Positions 10,958 to 20,116 of a stretch of 64,000 nt of DNA are shown here, piece after piece. The stretch is from Streptomyces sp. 840.1 (GTDB taxonomy: Bacteria; Actinomycetota; Actinomycetes; Streptomycetales; Streptomycetaceae), in assembly GCF_003751445.1 (NCBI RefSeq), contig NZ_RJUU01000001.1, forward strand, positions 1,369,001 to 1,433,000. Direction: 5' to 3'. The notes under the pieces are model-generated. The model was not told the DNA's origin. It saw only the letters and a program-made list of their open reading frames with translations, and made no database searches. The translations under genes and the position numbers were made by a program. How positions within the stretch are numbered: the stretch's first letter is position 1; every line of letters starts with the position of its first letter.

Positions 10958-11364
10958 GGGGTGGCCTCTGCCTTCTTTGCCTTCCCTGCCGGAGCAGTGG
11001 CCTGGTCTTCGGGGACTTCGGTGTCCCTGGCGTCGTCCGGGAGTTCCTCGGCCTCGTCGGTCTCGGCGGTGTCGCGGAGGCGGTCGATGTCGGAGCTGCC
11101 CCGGTTGCGGTACACGGCGAGGACGATGGCCAGGCCGATGCCGATCTCCGCCGCCGCGATGGCGATGGTGAACAGGGTGAGGGCCTGGCCGGAGTGCAGG
11201 GCGTCGCGCAGCCATACGTCGAACGCGACCAGGTTGAGGTTGACCGCGTTGAGCATCAGCTCGACGGACATCAGGACCAGGATCGCGTTGCGGCGCGCGA
11301 GGACCCCGTAGAGGCCGGTACAGAAGAGGAGGACGGCGAGCACGGCGGGATAGGCGAGGTGCAT
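10954..11364 (-). CDS. nuoK: NADH-quinone oxidoreductase subunit K (second nuo operon) with long tail
   Basis: 136 residues; the family norm is about 100. The first 95 residues carry the three helices and the essential glutamates ([31 protein letters not shown]). The remaining 40 residues are acidic then lysine/alanine-rich ([24 protein letters not shown]), probably a disordered cytoplasmic tail absent from the 99-residue copy at 56 kb. ATG 11364 shares one base with the nuoJ stop. Confidence 0.92.
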
Positions 11365-12065
11365 CAGCTGTTGTCCTCTCGGCTCTCGGCGGCCTGGCTC
11401 TTGGCTGCCTGGGACTTGGCTGCCTGGCTCTTGGCTCCCTGGGGCTTCGGGCCCTTGACCGCTTGCCCCTTGGCTGCCTGGGCCTTGGCTTCCTGGGCCT
11501 TGCGGGACAGGACGACCGCGCCGACGAGCGCTGCGAGCAGGAGGACGGAGAGCGCTTCGAAGGGCAGTACCCAGTGGCGGAAGAGGAAGGCGCCGGTGGC
11601 CTCGGTGGAGCCCTGGGCCGGTCCGTCCAGTTCGATCCAGGTGGTGCGGAAGGCGTCGACGACGACCCATACGAGGGTGCCGGCGGCGGCGACCGCCACC
11701 GCGAGGGCGGCCCAGCGGTTCTCCGAATCGGCGTCCGGGGAGCGGCCGATGGGGGCCCTGGTGAGCATCAGGCCGAACAGCAGGAGGACGACGACGGAAC
11801 CGACGTAGATCAGTACCTGCACCCAGGCGATGAACTCGGCCGTGAGCAGCAGGTATTCGACGGCGAGCCCGCCGAGCGCGACGATCAGCCAGAGGGCCGC
11901 GTGCACCAGTTGTCTGGTCGTGACGGTGACGAGGGCCGCGCCGAGGGTGGCGATCCCGACCAGCACGAAAGCGATCTCGATGCCTGCCGGGGAGAGGAAG
12001 CCCGGGTGGCTCCCGGCGGCGAGGACGTGGGCGGGGCCGTCGGCGAGGACGTGGACGGCGATCAC
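11364..12065 (-). CDS. nuoJ: NADH-quinone oxidoreductase subunit J (second nuo operon) with repeat tail
   Basis: 233 residues. Five membrane helices with the NuoJ signature [20 protein letters not shown]; this subunit helps connect the quinone site to the pumping arm. After about residue 185 it ends in a low-complexity lysine/alanine tail including [18 protein letters not shown], encoded by 15-nt repeat units between 11391 and 11499. ATG 12065 overlaps the nuoI stop by 4 nt. The tail has no counterpart in the main-operon NuoJ. Confidence 0.92.
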   Translation of the reverse strand: MIAVHVLADGPAHVLAAGSHPGFLSPAGIEIAFVLVGIATLGAALVTVTTRQLVHAALWLIVALGGLAVEYLLLTAEFIAWVQVLIYVGSVVVLLLFGLMLTRAPIGRSPDADSENRWAALAVAVAAAGTLVWVVVDAFRTTWIELDGPAQGSTEATGAFLFRHWVLPFEALSVLLLAALVGAVVLSRKAQEAKAQAAKGQAVKGPKPQGAKSQAAKSQAAKSQAAESREDNS

Positions 12066-12679
12066 GCCTGGCCCTCCTGGTCCGTCGGGGCGGGATCCGT
12101 CGGGGCGGGATCCGTCGGAGTGGGCGGGGCGGCCTCGGCGGCGGCCTCCTGCTCACGCTTGGTCCGGAGCTTGTCCGCCGTCTTGCGTGCGGCGGCGATC
12201 TCCTTCGGCTCCTCGGCCCCCGGATCGAGCGCCGGCGGCTCCGGCACCGTCCACATCCACTCGCGGAGCTTGTCGCGCTCGTGGGTGAGTTCGAGGATGT
12301 CCGTCTCCGCGTACTCGAACTCCGGCGACCAGAACAGCGCGTCGAACGGGCACACCTCGATGCAGATACCGCAGTACATGCAGAGCGAGAAGTCGATGGC
12401 GAAGCGGTCCAGGACGTTACGGCTGCGCTCGCGCCCGCCCGGGGCGGCGGCGGGCACCGTCTCCTTGTGGGAGTCGATGTAGATGCACCAGTCCGGGCAC
12501 TCACGGGCGCAGAGCATGCAGACCGTGCAGTTCTCCTCGAAGAGGGCGATGACGCCTCGGGAGCGGGGCGGCAGTTCGGGCTGCGCGTCCGGGTACTGGG
12601 CGGTGACGGTCTTCTTCGTCATCGTCCGCAGGGTGACGGCGAGACCCTTGGCCAGGCCTGCGCCGGGGATCGGGGGCAC
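12062..12679 (-). CDS. nuoI: NADH-quinone oxidoreductase subunit I, 2x[4Fe-4S] (second nuo operon)
   Basis: 205 residues. Two complete ferredoxin-type clusters: [12 protein letters not shown] and [12 protein letters not shown], the N6a/N6b electron relay that hands electrons to NuoB. The peripheral arm therefore keeps part of its redox chain although NuoE/F/G are absent from the operon. The C-terminus has three exact-to-near 15-nt repeats (12081-12125) encoding TDPAP-type units. The start is GTG 12679 sharing a base with the nuoH stop (TAGTG). Confidence 0.92.
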   Translation of the reverse strand: MPPIPGAGLAKGLAVTLRTMTKKTVTAQYPDAQPELPPRSRGVIALFEENCTVCMLCARECPDWCIYIDSHKETVPAAAPGGRERSRNVLDRFAIDFSLCMYCGICIEVCPFDALFWSPEFEYAETDILELTHERDKLREWMWTVPEPPALDPGAEEPKEIAAARKTADKLRTKREQEAAAEAAPPTPTDPAPTDPAPTDQEGQA

Positions 12680-13647
12680 TAGTTGATCGCCACCTTCACG
12701 ATGCCGGTGAGCGCGATCTGCGCGAGAGCGAGCGGGATGAGCGTGGTCCAGGCGAGCTTCTGCAGCTGGTCCTCGCGGAGACGGGGATAGCTCACGCGCA
12801 GCCAGATGACGACGAAGGCGAGGACGGCGACCTTCAGGAGGGTCCAGACCCAGCCCAGTCCGTCGGCGCCCAGCGGACCGTGCCAGCCGCCCAGGAAGAG
12901 GACGGTGGTCAGCGCGCACAAGACGACGATGCCCGCATACTCGGCGAGCAGGAACAGGGCGAACCGTAGGCCGGTGTACTCGGTGTACGCGCCGAAGATG
13001 ATCTCCGAGTCCGCGATCGGCATGTCGAACGGCGGGCGCTGGAGTTCGGCGAGCCCTGCCACGAAGAAGACCAGGGCCCCGACGATCTGCCACGGCAGCC
13101 ACCACCACTCGAAGGCGTCGAGGATGCCGGGGAGCGAGACCGTGCCGGCCGCCATCGCCACCGAGGCGGCGGCGAGCAGCATCGGCAGCTCGTACGCGAG
13201 CAGCTGGGCGGCGGTGCGGATCCCGCCGAGCAGCGAGAACTTGTTGGCCGATGCCCAGCCCGCCATGAGCGAGCCGAGCACGCCGATGCCCATCACCGCG
13301 AGCACGAAGAAGATGCCCGCGTCGACCACCTGGCCGACCGCGCCCTCGCCGGGGCCGATCGGGATGGCCACGAGTACGAGCAGGTACGGGAGCAGCGCGA
13401 CGGCGGGGGCCAGCTGGAAGACGCGGCGGTCGGCCTCGGCCGGGACGATGTCTTCCTTCTGTACGAACTTCACGCCGTCCGCGACGAGCTGGGCCCAGCC
13501 GTGGAAACCGCCGGCGTACATGGGTCCCAGGCGGCCCTGCATGTGGGCCATCACCTTGTGTTCGGCCTGGCCGACGACGAGGGGGACGACCATGAACACC
13601 GCGAACACGATGACGAGGCGGAGGGCGACGTCCAGTACGTCGTTCAC
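12679..13647 (-). CDS. nuoH: NADH-quinone oxidoreductase subunit H (second nuo operon)
   Basis: 322 residues, eight or so membrane helices; NuoH forms the membrane part of the quinone chamber. The region that reads [15 protein letters not shown] in the main copy reads [15 protein letters not shown] here, and the acidic loop is [18 protein letters not shown] rather than [18 protein letters not shown]. The fold is retained but the quinone-facing residues differ. GTG 13647 overlaps nuoC by 4 nt. It directly follows nuoC where nuoD, E, F and G would normally lie. Confidence 0.92.
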   Translation of the reverse strand: MNDVLDVALRLVIVFAVFMVVPLVVGQAEHKVMAHMQGRLGPMYAGGFHGWAQLVADGVKFVQKEDIVPAEADRRVFQLAPAVALLPYLLVLVAIPIGPGEGAVGQVVDAGIFFVLAVMGIGVLGSLMAGWASANKFSLLGGIRTAAQLLAYELPMLLAAASVAMAAGTVSLPGILDAFEWWWLPWQIVGALVFFVAGLAELQRPPFDMPIADSEIIFGAYTEYTGLRFALFLLAEYAGIVVLCALTTVLFLGGWHGPLGADGLGWVWTLLKVAVLAFVVIWLRVSYPRLREDQLQKLAWTTLIPLALAQIALTGIVKVAIN

Positions 13648-14825
13648 TCGGTATCGCCTCCGGCGGGGGTGTTGGGTGTGTCGGGGGCTTCAGGTGTGTC
13701 GGGTGTCTTGGGTGTGTCTGCGGCGTCGGCTGTGTCTGTCGTGTTGGCCGCGTCTGCCGCGTTGGGGGGTTGCTCGGTGGGGGTGCCGCTGCGCGGGGGC
13801 TCTCCCCTGCCCGCCCCTTCCCGAACCGGGGGCTCCGCCCCCGGGCCCCCGCTCCTCAAACGCCGGAGGGGCTGGGGCGGTGCCGAATCAGCGGCATCGG
13901 CAGCGGCATCGGCGTCAGCCGGAGCCCCGGCATCCCGGTCCGCTGCGTCGTCGAAGGCCGGGCGGGCGTTGTGCCAGGGTGCGTCCGTCGCCGGAGCGGG
14001 CGCAGGGGCCGGTGCGTCCGTGTTCGGAGCAGTCGCATCCGTACCCGGGGCCGGGCCCGAAGCCCGTGTGGCCCGGGGCGCCGTCCCCGGGGCCGGGCTC
14101 GGCGCGGTGTCGGGGGCTACGGCCGGCCGCTGGCCCGCCGAGCCGTCGCTCGCGCTGCGGGTGCGGCGGGCCGGGCGGTCGCCCGCCGGCCTCGCCGCGC
14201 GGGCGGGGCGGGCGGGGGCAGGCGGGAGCTGGCCCTTCAGCGGGCCCCATTCGTTCGGGTCGGGGACGCCGGGCGGCAGCATCGTGCGGCGCTTCGGGCC
14301 GCCGTGCTCCGACTCGCCCGGCTCCTTGGCGCCCGGCCAGGCCTTCGCCACGCGGGCCGCCAGGACGAAGTCCTTGCGCAGCGGGTGGCCCTCGAAGCCC
14401 TCGGGCAGCAGCAGGGGAACCAGGTGCGGGTGGCCGTCGAAGCCGATGCCGAACATCTCGTGGGTCTCGCGCTCGTGCCAGGCGGCGCCCGCGTAGACGC
14501 CGATCGCGCTGGGCAGCACCGCGGCCTCGTGCGGAACGGTCGTGCGGACCAGCAGCCGGCGGACCGCAGGGCCGGGGCCGGCACGGTCGGGCAGCGCGAC
14601 GAGATGGGCGCAGACCCGGAAGCCCGTGCCCGGTTCGTCGACGGCGCTCAGCCAGTCGAAGTAGGTGCAGCCGAGGCGGTCGCGGGCCGTTTCGAGCGCG
14701 GCGATCCAGGACGCGGGTGGCACGTCGACGGTCAGCAGTTCGTACGACTGCTCCGCCGTGGCGTCCTCGCCGAAGATCTCGGCGACGGCGTCCGGCAGCC
14801 GGTCGTAGCTCTCGGCGGCGATCAC
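13644..14825 (-). CDS. nuoC: NADH-quinone oxidoreductase subunit C (second nuo operon) with ~180-residue disordered tail
   Basis: 393 residues. Residues 1-200 are a normal NuoC (30 kDa) domain: [46 protein letters not shown], ending [13 protein letters not shown]. The rest is Pro/Ala/Asp/Thr-rich and repetitive ([20 protein letters not shown]), without a recognisable domain. A dispersed Streptomyces-type repeat (13808-13880) is translated inside this tail. NuoC normally docks with NuoD, which is missing here. ATG 14825 overlaps the nuoB stop by 4 nt. Confidence 0.88.
   Translation of the reverse strand: MIAAESYDRLPDAVAEIFGEDATAEQSYELLTVDVPPASWIAALETARDRLGCTYFDWLSAVDEPGTGFRVCAHLVALPDRAGPGPAVRRLLVRTTVPHEAAVLPSAIGVYAGAAWHERETHEMFGIGFDGHPHLVPLLLPEGFEGHPLRKDFVLAARVAKAWPGAKEPGESEHGGPKRRTMLPPGVPDPNEWGPLKGQLPPAPARPARAARPAGDRPARRTRSASDGSAGQRPAVAPDTAPSPAPGTAPRATRASGPAPGTDATAPNTDAPAPAPAPATDAPWHNARPAFDDAADRDAGAPADADAAADAADSAPPQPLRRLRSGGPGAEPPVREGAGRGEPPRSGTPTEQPPNAADAANTTDTADAADTPKTPDTPEAPDTPNTPAGGDTE
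13808..13880. repeat. Dispersed Streptomyces-type palindromic repeat inside nuoC
   Basis: The stretch contains CCCTTCCCGAACC, a GGGGGCTCCGCCCCC hairpin, CCCCCGCTCCTCAAACGCC and GGAGGGGCTGG, matching from memory a repeat very common in Streptomyces intergenic DNA. Here it lies within the open nuoC frame and is translated ([18 protein letters not shown]) without breaking it. Identity to the genomic repeat family is recalled, not searched. Confidence 0.65.
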
Positions 14826-15532
14826 TTCCCCTCCTCCTTCGGGGAGTCGGGGGCGGAACCGGTCACGGACGGCGCGGCGACCAGTCCGCTGCGCAGCGCG
14901 GCGGTGGACGGACGGGCCGCGCCGCCCGTCCCGTAGCGCTCGCTGAGCGACTCGCGGGCGATCTTCTCCTGGAGTTTGAGGATCCCCTGGAGCAGGGCCT
15001 CCGGCCGGGGCGGGCAGCCGGGGACGTAGACGTCGACCGGGATGATCTGGTCGACCCCCTTCGTCACCGAGTACGAATCCCAGTACGGGCCGCCGCAGTT
15101 GGAGCAGGCGCCGAAGGAGATGACGTACTTGGGCTCGGGCATCTGCTCGTACAGGCGCTTCACCGCCGGGGCCATCTTGTCCGTCACCGTGCCGGAGACG
15201 ATCATGAGGTCGGCCTGGCGGGGGCCCGGCGCGAACGGGATCACGCCGAGCCGGATGAAGTCGTGGCGCGCCATGGAAGCGGCGATGAACTCGATCGCGC
15301 AGCAGGCGAGTCCGAAGTTGAAGACCCAGAGGCTGTAGCGGCGTCCCCAGTTGAGGACCACCTTCATCGGCTCGGGCGCGAGCCGGGACAGCACTCCGAG
15401 CCGCTTCGGCTCGGGAAGGAACGTGGGCACGGGTTCGGGCCCGGGTACGGGTACGGGTGCGGGACCCGATTCCGGTCCCGACTGCGGCTGGGGCTGCGGC
15501 TGACCGGCTGACGACGGGCTCGTCACGTCCAT
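14822..15532 (-). CDS. nuoB: NADH-quinone oxidoreductase subunit B, cluster N2 (second nuo operon)
   Basis: 236 residues; the core is about 160. All ligands for the terminal [4Fe-4S] cluster N2 are present: the tandem cysteines in GLACCAIEF, then [14 protein letters not shown] and [13 protein letters not shown]. There is an N-terminal extension of about 45 residues rich in Pro/Gln/Gly ([22 protein letters not shown]) and a C-terminal extension of about 40. ATG 15532 lies 10 nt inside the end of nuoA. The more upstream open frame is antisense noise. Confidence 0.93.
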   Translation of the reverse strand: MDVTSPSSAGQPQPQPQSGPESGPAPVPVPGPEPVPTFLPEPKRLGVLSRLAPEPMKVVLNWGRRYSLWVFNFGLACCAIEFIAASMARHDFIRLGVIPFAPGPRQADLMIVSGTVTDKMAPAVKRLYEQMPEPKYVISFGACSNCGGPYWDSYSVTKGVDQIIPVDVYVPGCPPRPEALLQGILKLQEKIARESLSERYGTGGAARPSTAALRSGLVAAPSVTGSAPDSPKEEGK

Positions 15533-15933
15533 TCGAGGACGCCCTTCTTCCATGCGTAGAGCAGTCCCACGGCCAGGAAACCGAGGAAGATGAACATTTC
15601 CACCAGCGTCGTCGCGCCGTATCCGGGCGCGGCGAAGACGGTCGCCCAGGGGAACAGGAAGATCGAGTCGACGGCGAAGATCACGTACAGGAAGGCGTAC
15701 ACGTAATAACGGACCTGGGTGTGGGCCCAGCCCTCCCCCACGGGGTCCACGCCGCACTCGTACGTGAGGAGTTTCTCCGGCGTCGGGACCACCGGGCGCA
15801 TCAGCCGGCCGGCTCCGAAGGCGACGGCGACGAACAGCACCCCGACCACGGCGAGCAGTCCGACGACCGAGTAGCTGTGGAAGTACTCCGACGCGAGAAC
15901 GGCCGGTCCCGACAGGTCCGCAACGTCCGTCAC
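15523..15933 (-). CDS. nuoA: NADH-quinone oxidoreductase subunit A (second nuo operon)
   Basis: 136 residues, three membrane helices with the conserved cysteine-containing loop [28 protein letters not shown], which in complex I lines the quinone-chamber entrance and joins NuoH and NuoD. First gene of the ten-gene minus-strand operon A-B-C-H-I-J-K-L-M-N. The GTG start at 15933 follows GAGGGGGCG. It is divergent from the sensor-kinase gene at 16103. Confidence 0.93.
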   Translation of the reverse strand: MTDVADLSGPAVLASEYFHSYSVVGLLAVVGVLFVAVAFGAGRLMRPVVPTPEKLLTYECGVDPVGEGWAHTQVRYYVYAFLYVIFAVDSIFLFPWATVFAAPGYGATTLVEMFIFLGFLAVGLLYAWKKGVLEWT

Positions 15934-16102
15934 GTCCGCCCCCTCGCTCCCTCAAACCTGTTCGACGATCTGTACGCACGGGAGTCTAGGCCCTGTAAAG
16001 GAACAGTAAGCAGTCGCGTCGTGCAACGGGTGGGGTTATCCCCACTTCACGTCACCCACGAGCCCCATGGCGTCCGGATGCCCCACCCGGCAGGCTGGGT
16101 AT
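15934..16102. promoter_or_regulatory. Divergent promoter region, nuoA (second operon) / sensor kinase
   Basis: 169 nt separating two divergent starts. On the minus strand a TAGACT hexamer (15983-15988) fits a Streptomyces -10 for nuoA, but without a clear -35 at the right distance. On the plus strand GGGTATATGACC directly abuts the kinase ATG, so any promoter there lies very close. No Rex-type TTGTGAA palindrome was seen. Confidence 0.35.
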
Positions 16103-17314
16103 ATGACCATGAGCCCGCAGGTACCCGGCAACGACCGGCCGCCGCCCGTCCGCATCGCCTTCGACACGTACACGTGGAAGGAGATCGCGCATCTCCTCGC
16201 CAACCTCCCGATGGCGATCCTCGGGTTCATCTACTCGGTGCTCATGATCGGCATCGGCGTCGGGCTCGCGGTCACGGTGATCGGGCTGCCCCTGCTGGCC
16301 GCCGGTCTCCAGGGTTCGCGGCTGATCGGCCGGATGGAGCGCGGCCGGGCCCGGGGGCTGCTCGGGGTACGGATCGACGAGCCGAGCCCGATGGCCCGGG
16401 TCCGCCGCGAGGAGGGGTTCTTCGCCTGGCTGTGGTCGAGCCTCAAGGACCCGGTGGGCTGGCGCGCGGTGCTGTACTCCTTCATCCGGCTGCCGTGGGG
16501 CGTGCTCACCTTCGCGGTGACGCTCGTGAGCCTCTTCGTCCTGTGGCCGGTACTCCCCTATACGGCGCGGTTCATGGCCAACGCCGACCGGGGCATGGTG
16601 CGCGGGCTGCTGTCGCCCTCCGACGAGCTGGAACGCCGCATCGCGGAGCTGGAGTCGGACCGGGGCGTGGTCGTCGACACCGCCGCCGCCGACCTGCGCC
16701 GCATCGAACGCGACCTCCACGACGGCGCCCAGGCCCGCCTCGTCGCCCTCGCGATGGGGCTCGGTCTCGCAAAGGAGAAGCTGACCGACGATCCGGAGGC
16801 CGCGGCCAGGATGGTCGACGAGGCGCACGGCGAGGTCAAGGTCGCCCTCCAGGAACTCCGTGATCTCGCCCGGGGCATCCACCCCGCCGTCCTCACCGAC
16901 CGCGGCCTGGACGCCGCACTCTCCGCCATCGCCTCCCGCTGCACCGTGCCCGTCACGGTGGGGGTGGATCTGCCGGGCCGGCCCGCGCAGGCCATCGAGG
17001 GCATCGCGTACTTCACCGTCTCCGAGCTGCTCCAGAACGTCAGCAAGCACAGCGGGGCGCGCACGGCCTCCGTCGACGTGTGGCGGACGGCGGACCGGCT
17101 GCTGATCCAGGTCACCGACGACGGACGCGGCGGCGCCTCGATGGACGGCGGTACGGGGATGTCGGGGCTGGCCGAGCGGCTGGGCGCCGTCGACGGGCTG
17201 TTCGTCCTCGACTCGCCGCCCGGCGGCCCGACCACCGTGACGGCGGAGCTGCCCTGGCGCGACCGGGAGAACGAGCATGCCGCCGCCACCCGCGGCCGCC
17301 TGGAGAAGGCGTAA
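16103..17314 (+). CDS. Membrane sensor histidine kinase (HisKA_3 type), copy 1
   Basis: 403 residues. An N-terminal sensor region with two pairs of membrane helices (about 20-70 and 110-155), then a linker, the HisKA_3 dimerisation/phosphoacceptor helix (IERDLHDGAQARL, His206), and a C-terminal ATPase with the N box region ELLQNVSKHS and G box DDGRGG. Partner is presumably the LuxR regulator at 19200. ATG 16103 fits the sensor start; the open frame extends 12 codons upstream. From the linker onward it is almost identical to copy 2, while the sensor parts differ. Confidence 0.9.
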   Translation: MTMSPQVPGNDRPPPVRIAFDTYTWKEIAHLLANLPMAILGFIYSVLMIGIGVGLAVTVIGLPLLAAGLQGSRLIGRMERGRARGLLGVRIDEPSPMARVRREEGFFAWLWSSLKDPVGWRAVLYSFIRLPWGVLTFAVTLVSLFVLWPVLPYTARFMANADRGMVRGLLSPSDELERRIAELESDRGVVVDTAAADLRRIERDLHDGAQARLVALAMGLGLAKEKLTDDPEAAARMVDEAHGEVKVALQELRDLARGIHPAVLTDRGLDAALSAIASRCTVPVTVGVDLPGRPAQAIEGIAYFTVSELLQNVSKHSGARTASVDVWRTADRLLIQVTDDGRGGASMDGGTGMSGLAERLGAVDGLFVLDSPPGGPTTVTAELPWRDRENEHAAATRGRLEKA

Positions 17315-17344
17315 GCCATAGGGCCGCAGCACCGCAGCACCCGG

Positions 17345-17364
17345 GGTGGCGGAGCCGCGCCACC
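17345..17364 (+). terminator. Short hairpin after kinase copy 1
   Basis: GGTGGCG pairs with CGCCACC around a six-base loop, 30 nt after the kinase stop. No T-run follows, so this is a weak candidate terminator. The rest of the 271-nt gap to the next gene (17315-17585) shows no gene. Confidence 0.3.
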
Positions 17365-17585
17365 GCACGACCGGCCCGGACGCCTCCCATGGTGGGGAAA
17401 ACCCCCGGCCGAAGAGGGAGACCGGCCTCATGGTGCGCCGCCGCCCGGCACAGCACCCTTGAAGCAGTACGGCACGCGTGACCCACCGCCTCCGCCACCA
17501 CCGCCTCCGCACCTGCGGAGACGCGTACGGAACGCGTGGCAGCGGCACCCCGGCACAATCAGAAGAGCAGACGCGGAAGAAACGG

Positions 17586-18983
17586 ATGGACGCCATGGCC
17601 ATGGCATACGGACCGGACACACGGGACCAGCAGCGCTCCGGCACCGGCTTCGACACCGGCTTCGGCACCGGTCCGGGAGCCGGGAACGACCGTCCCGAGC
17701 CCAGGCACGTGGTCCCCGCCGTACTGCGCGCCCCCTTCGAGGGCCGGACCTGGCGCGAGACCACGTATCTGCTGCTCAGCATGCCCCTCAGCATCGTGTT
17801 CTTCTGCTTCGCGATCACCATGACGACGCTGGGTGCCGGCCTGCTCATCACCTTCCTGGGGGTTCCGGTGCTGGCCGCCGCACTGGCGATGTGCCGCGGG
17901 TTCGGCGCGCTGGAGCGGGCCAGGGCCCGGGGGCTGCTGCGGCTCGACGTGGCGTCGCCCGCACCGGTGCGGGGGCGGACCGGCGGGCTGATGTCGTGGG
18001 TCGGGGCGGTCCTGAAGAGCGGGGTGTCCTGGCGGCACCTGCTCTACTCCCTGCTGCACCTGCCGTGGGCGGTCTTCGGCTTCGTCGTCACGACGGCCCT
18101 GTGGTCCTGGGGCCTGGCGGCCTTCACCTACCCGGCGTGGCACTGGATCTTCCCGGCGTACACGGGCGTCGAGGGGGTCCAGCTGTACGGGGACGACGGC
18201 CACCAGATCTATCTGGACTCCCCCGCCGAGCTGGCCCTGACCAGCGCGGTCGGGCTGCTGTTCGTGCTGCTCACCCCGTGGATCGTGCGCGCTCTGACCT
18301 CGGTGGACCGGCTGATGGTGACCGGGCTGCTCAGCCCGTCCCGGCTGGCGACGCGGGTCACCGAGCTGGAGTCGGACCGGGGCGTGGTCGTCGACACCGC
18401 CGCCGCCGACCTGCGCCGCATCGAACGCGACCTCCACGACGGCGCCCAGGCCCGCCTCGTCGCCCTCGCCATGGATCTGGGGCTGGCCAAGGAGAAGCTG
18501 ACGGCCGACCCGGAGGCCGCGGCCAAGATGGTCGACGAGGCGCACGGCGAGGTCAAGGTCGCCCTCCAGGAACTCCGCGACCTGGCCCGGGGCATCCACC
18601 CGGCAGTCCTCACCGACCGCGGCCTGGACGCCGCGCTCTCCGCCATCGCCTCCCGCTGCACCGTCCCCGTCACGGTCGAGGTCGACCTGACGTCCCGGCC
18701 CGCGCAGGCCATCGAGGGCATCGCGTACTTCACCGTCTCGGAACTGCTCCAGAACGTCAGCAAGCACGCCCACGCCACCCGCGCCTCCGTCGACGTATGG
18801 CGGACGGCGGACCGCCTGATGCTCCAGGTCACCGACGACGGACGCGGCGGCGCCGGCCTGACGTCGGGCAGCGGCCTGGCCGGTCTGACGGAGCGGCTGG
18901 ACGCGGTGGACGGCATCCTGGTCGTCGAGTCCCCGGTGGGCGGCCCGACCAAGATCACGGCCGAACTCCCCTGGCGCGGCTGA
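17586..18983 (+). CDS. Membrane sensor histidine kinase (HisKA_3 type), copy 2
   Basis: 465 residues from ATG 17586, preceded by GGAAGAAACGG. Sensor region with two helix pairs (about 60-110 and 150-190) plus an extracellular loop with GVEGVQLYGDDGHQIYLDS that copy 1 lacks. The phosphoacceptor is His284 in IERDLHDGAQARL; ATPase motifs are ELLQNVSKHAHA and DDGRGGAG. The transmitter half is a near-copy of the upstream kinase, long stretches being identical at DNA level. It lies nearest the response-regulator gene, so it may be the primary partner, with copy 1 sharing or competing. Confidence 0.9.
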   Translation: MDAMAMAYGPDTRDQQRSGTGFDTGFGTGPGAGNDRPEPRHVVPAVLRAPFEGRTWRETTYLLLSMPLSIVFFCFAITMTTLGAGLLITFLGVPVLAAALAMCRGFGALERARARGLLRLDVASPAPVRGRTGGLMSWVGAVLKSGVSWRHLLYSLLHLPWAVFGFVVTTALWSWGLAAFTYPAWHWIFPAYTGVEGVQLYGDDGHQIYLDSPAELALTSAVGLLFVLLTPWIVRALTSVDRLMVTGLLSPSRLATRVTELESDRGVVVDTAAADLRRIERDLHDGAQARLVALAMDLGLAKEKLTADPEAAAKMVDEAHGEVKVALQELRDLARGIHPAVLTDRGLDAALSAIASRCTVPVTVEVDLTSRPAQAIEGIAYFTVSELLQNVSKHAHATRASVDVWRTADRLMLQVTDDGRGGAGLTSGSGLAGLTERLDAVDGILVVESPVGGPTKITAELPWRG

Positions 18984-19020
18984 CCACCACCCCCACCGAG
19001 CCCCCTCCACCCCGGCGAGC

Positions 19021-19096
19021 CCGGCTTCCCCGGCTTCCCCGGCTTCCCCGGCTTCCCCGGCTTCCCCGGCTTCCCCGGCTTCCCCGGCTTCCCCGG
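19021..19096. repeat. 9-bp tandem repeat, about 8.4 copies
   Basis: The unit CCGGCTTCC is repeated without a mismatch for 76 nt in the gap between kinase copy 2 and the response regulator. It sits in a 216-nt non-coding interval and is a likely slippage hotspot. Frames across it (Gly-Lys-Pro on minus) have no gene-like flanks. Confidence 0.9.
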
Positions 19097-19199
19097 CGGC
19101 GCAACCCTTCGAACGCTCGCGGCGTCACCGCCGATACTGGGATGCTGGATGCTGATCGGCATACGGGCGGGAACAGCTAGCGGTGGGGGAACAGACGTC

Positions 19200-19874
19200 G
19201 TGGTGGAGGACAGGGTGCGCGTAGTCATCGCCGAGGATTCGGTACTGCTCCGGGAGGGACTCACCCGGCTGCTGACCGATCTCGGTCATGACGTCGTGGC
19301 AGGGGTCGGGGACGCAGAGGCGCTGATCAAGACAGTGAGCGACCTCGCCGCCCAGGACGCGCTGCCCGACGTGGTGGTCGCGGACGTGCGGATGCCGCCG
19401 ACCCACACGGACGAGGGCGTGCGGGCCGCGGTGCGGCTCCGAAAGGAGTACCCGGGCATCGGGGTACTGGTCCTTTCGCAGTACGTCGAGGAGCAGTACG
19501 CCACCGAGTTGCTGGCCGGATCCAGCCGCGGCGTGGGGTACCTGCTGAAGGACCGGGTCGCCGAGGTCCGGGAGTTCGTGGACGCGGTGGTCCGGGTGGC
19601 GCAGGGCGGTACGGCGCTGGACCCCGAGGTGGTGGCGCAGCTGCTGGGCCGGAGCCGTAAGCAGGACGTACTGGCCGGGCTGACGCCCCGTGAGCGCGAG
19701 GTCCTGGGCCTGATGGCGGAGGGGCGGACCAACTCCGCGGTGGCAAAACAGCTGGTGGTGAGCGATGGCGCGGTGGAGAAGCACGTCAGCAACATCTTCC
19801 AGAAACTGGGGCTGTCCCCCAGTGACGGCGACCACCGGCGGGTGCTGGCCGTGCTGACCTACCTGAACTCCTGA
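19200..19874 (+). CDS. NarL/LuxR-family response regulator
   Basis: 224 residues. Receiver domain opening VRVVIAEDSVLLREGL with acidic pocket ED and phosphoacceptor Asp62 (VVVADVRMPP), conserved Lys in YLLKDRV, then a LuxR-type HTH at about 160-205 (LTPREREVLGLMAEGRTN, VEKHVSNIFQKLGL). GTG 19200 follows GGGGGA by about 9 nt; GTG 19203 and 19215 are close alternatives. Expected to be phosphorylated by one or both upstream kinases. The 216-nt separation including a tandem repeat suggests it may also have its own promoter. Confidence 0.92.
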   Translation: MVEDRVRVVIAEDSVLLREGLTRLLTDLGHDVVAGVGDAEALIKTVSDLAAQDALPDVVVADVRMPPTHTDEGVRAAVRLRKEYPGIGVLVLSQYVEEQYATELLAGSSRGVGYLLKDRVAEVREFVDAVVRVAQGGTALDPEVVAQLLGRSRKQDVLAGLTPREREVLGLMAEGRTNSAVAKQLVVSDGAVEKHVSNIFQKLGLSPSDGDHRRVLAVLTYLNS

Positions 19875-19875
19875 C

Positions 19876-19903
19876 GCCCCGGGACGGCTGTCGGACGGGG
19901 CTT
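19876..19903 (+). terminator. Hairpin after response regulator
   Basis: GCCCCG pairs with CGGGGC around a 14-nt loop immediately after the stop codon, followed by TT. A modest candidate. The remaining gap to korA (to 20116) has no gene; it should hold the kor promoter but no consensus hexamers stand out. Confidence 0.35.
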
Positions 19904-20116
19904 CCGCGACTCGCTCCACCCCCTCTTCCAGTGAGGGTCCAACGAGGATCAGGGTGGCTGATGAATCATGGCGGGACGGCGTCCGACAGGCGTCTCAAAA
20001 TGCCGTCCAACTTATGATCGGCCAGAGGAAGGCGACCCTTACAGACGTAGGGTGGGGCCTGGGACCGCCGGCGGGCCGGAAGGTTCCGAGCCACCGCGCC
20101 GAGGGAGGTCCAGTAA

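Noticed and set aside
12806..15511. A 901-codon plus-strand frame
   Set aside because: Runs antisense through nuoH, nuoC and nuoB; Arg/Ser/Pro-rich noise.
15934..16102. Search for a Rex (NADH-responsive) operator upstream of the second nuoA
   Set aside because: No TGTGAACGCGTTCACA-like palindrome in the region; redox control by Rex is not supported.
19021..19096. Tandem repeat considered as a CRISPR array
   Set aside because: Units are 9 bp and contiguous, with no spacers and no cas genes. No CRISPR array was seen in the window.
18209..19264. Minus-strand frame with a Gly-Lys-Pro collagen-like run
   Set aside because: The run is simply the 9-bp tandem repeat read backwards; the rest is antisense to the kinase.
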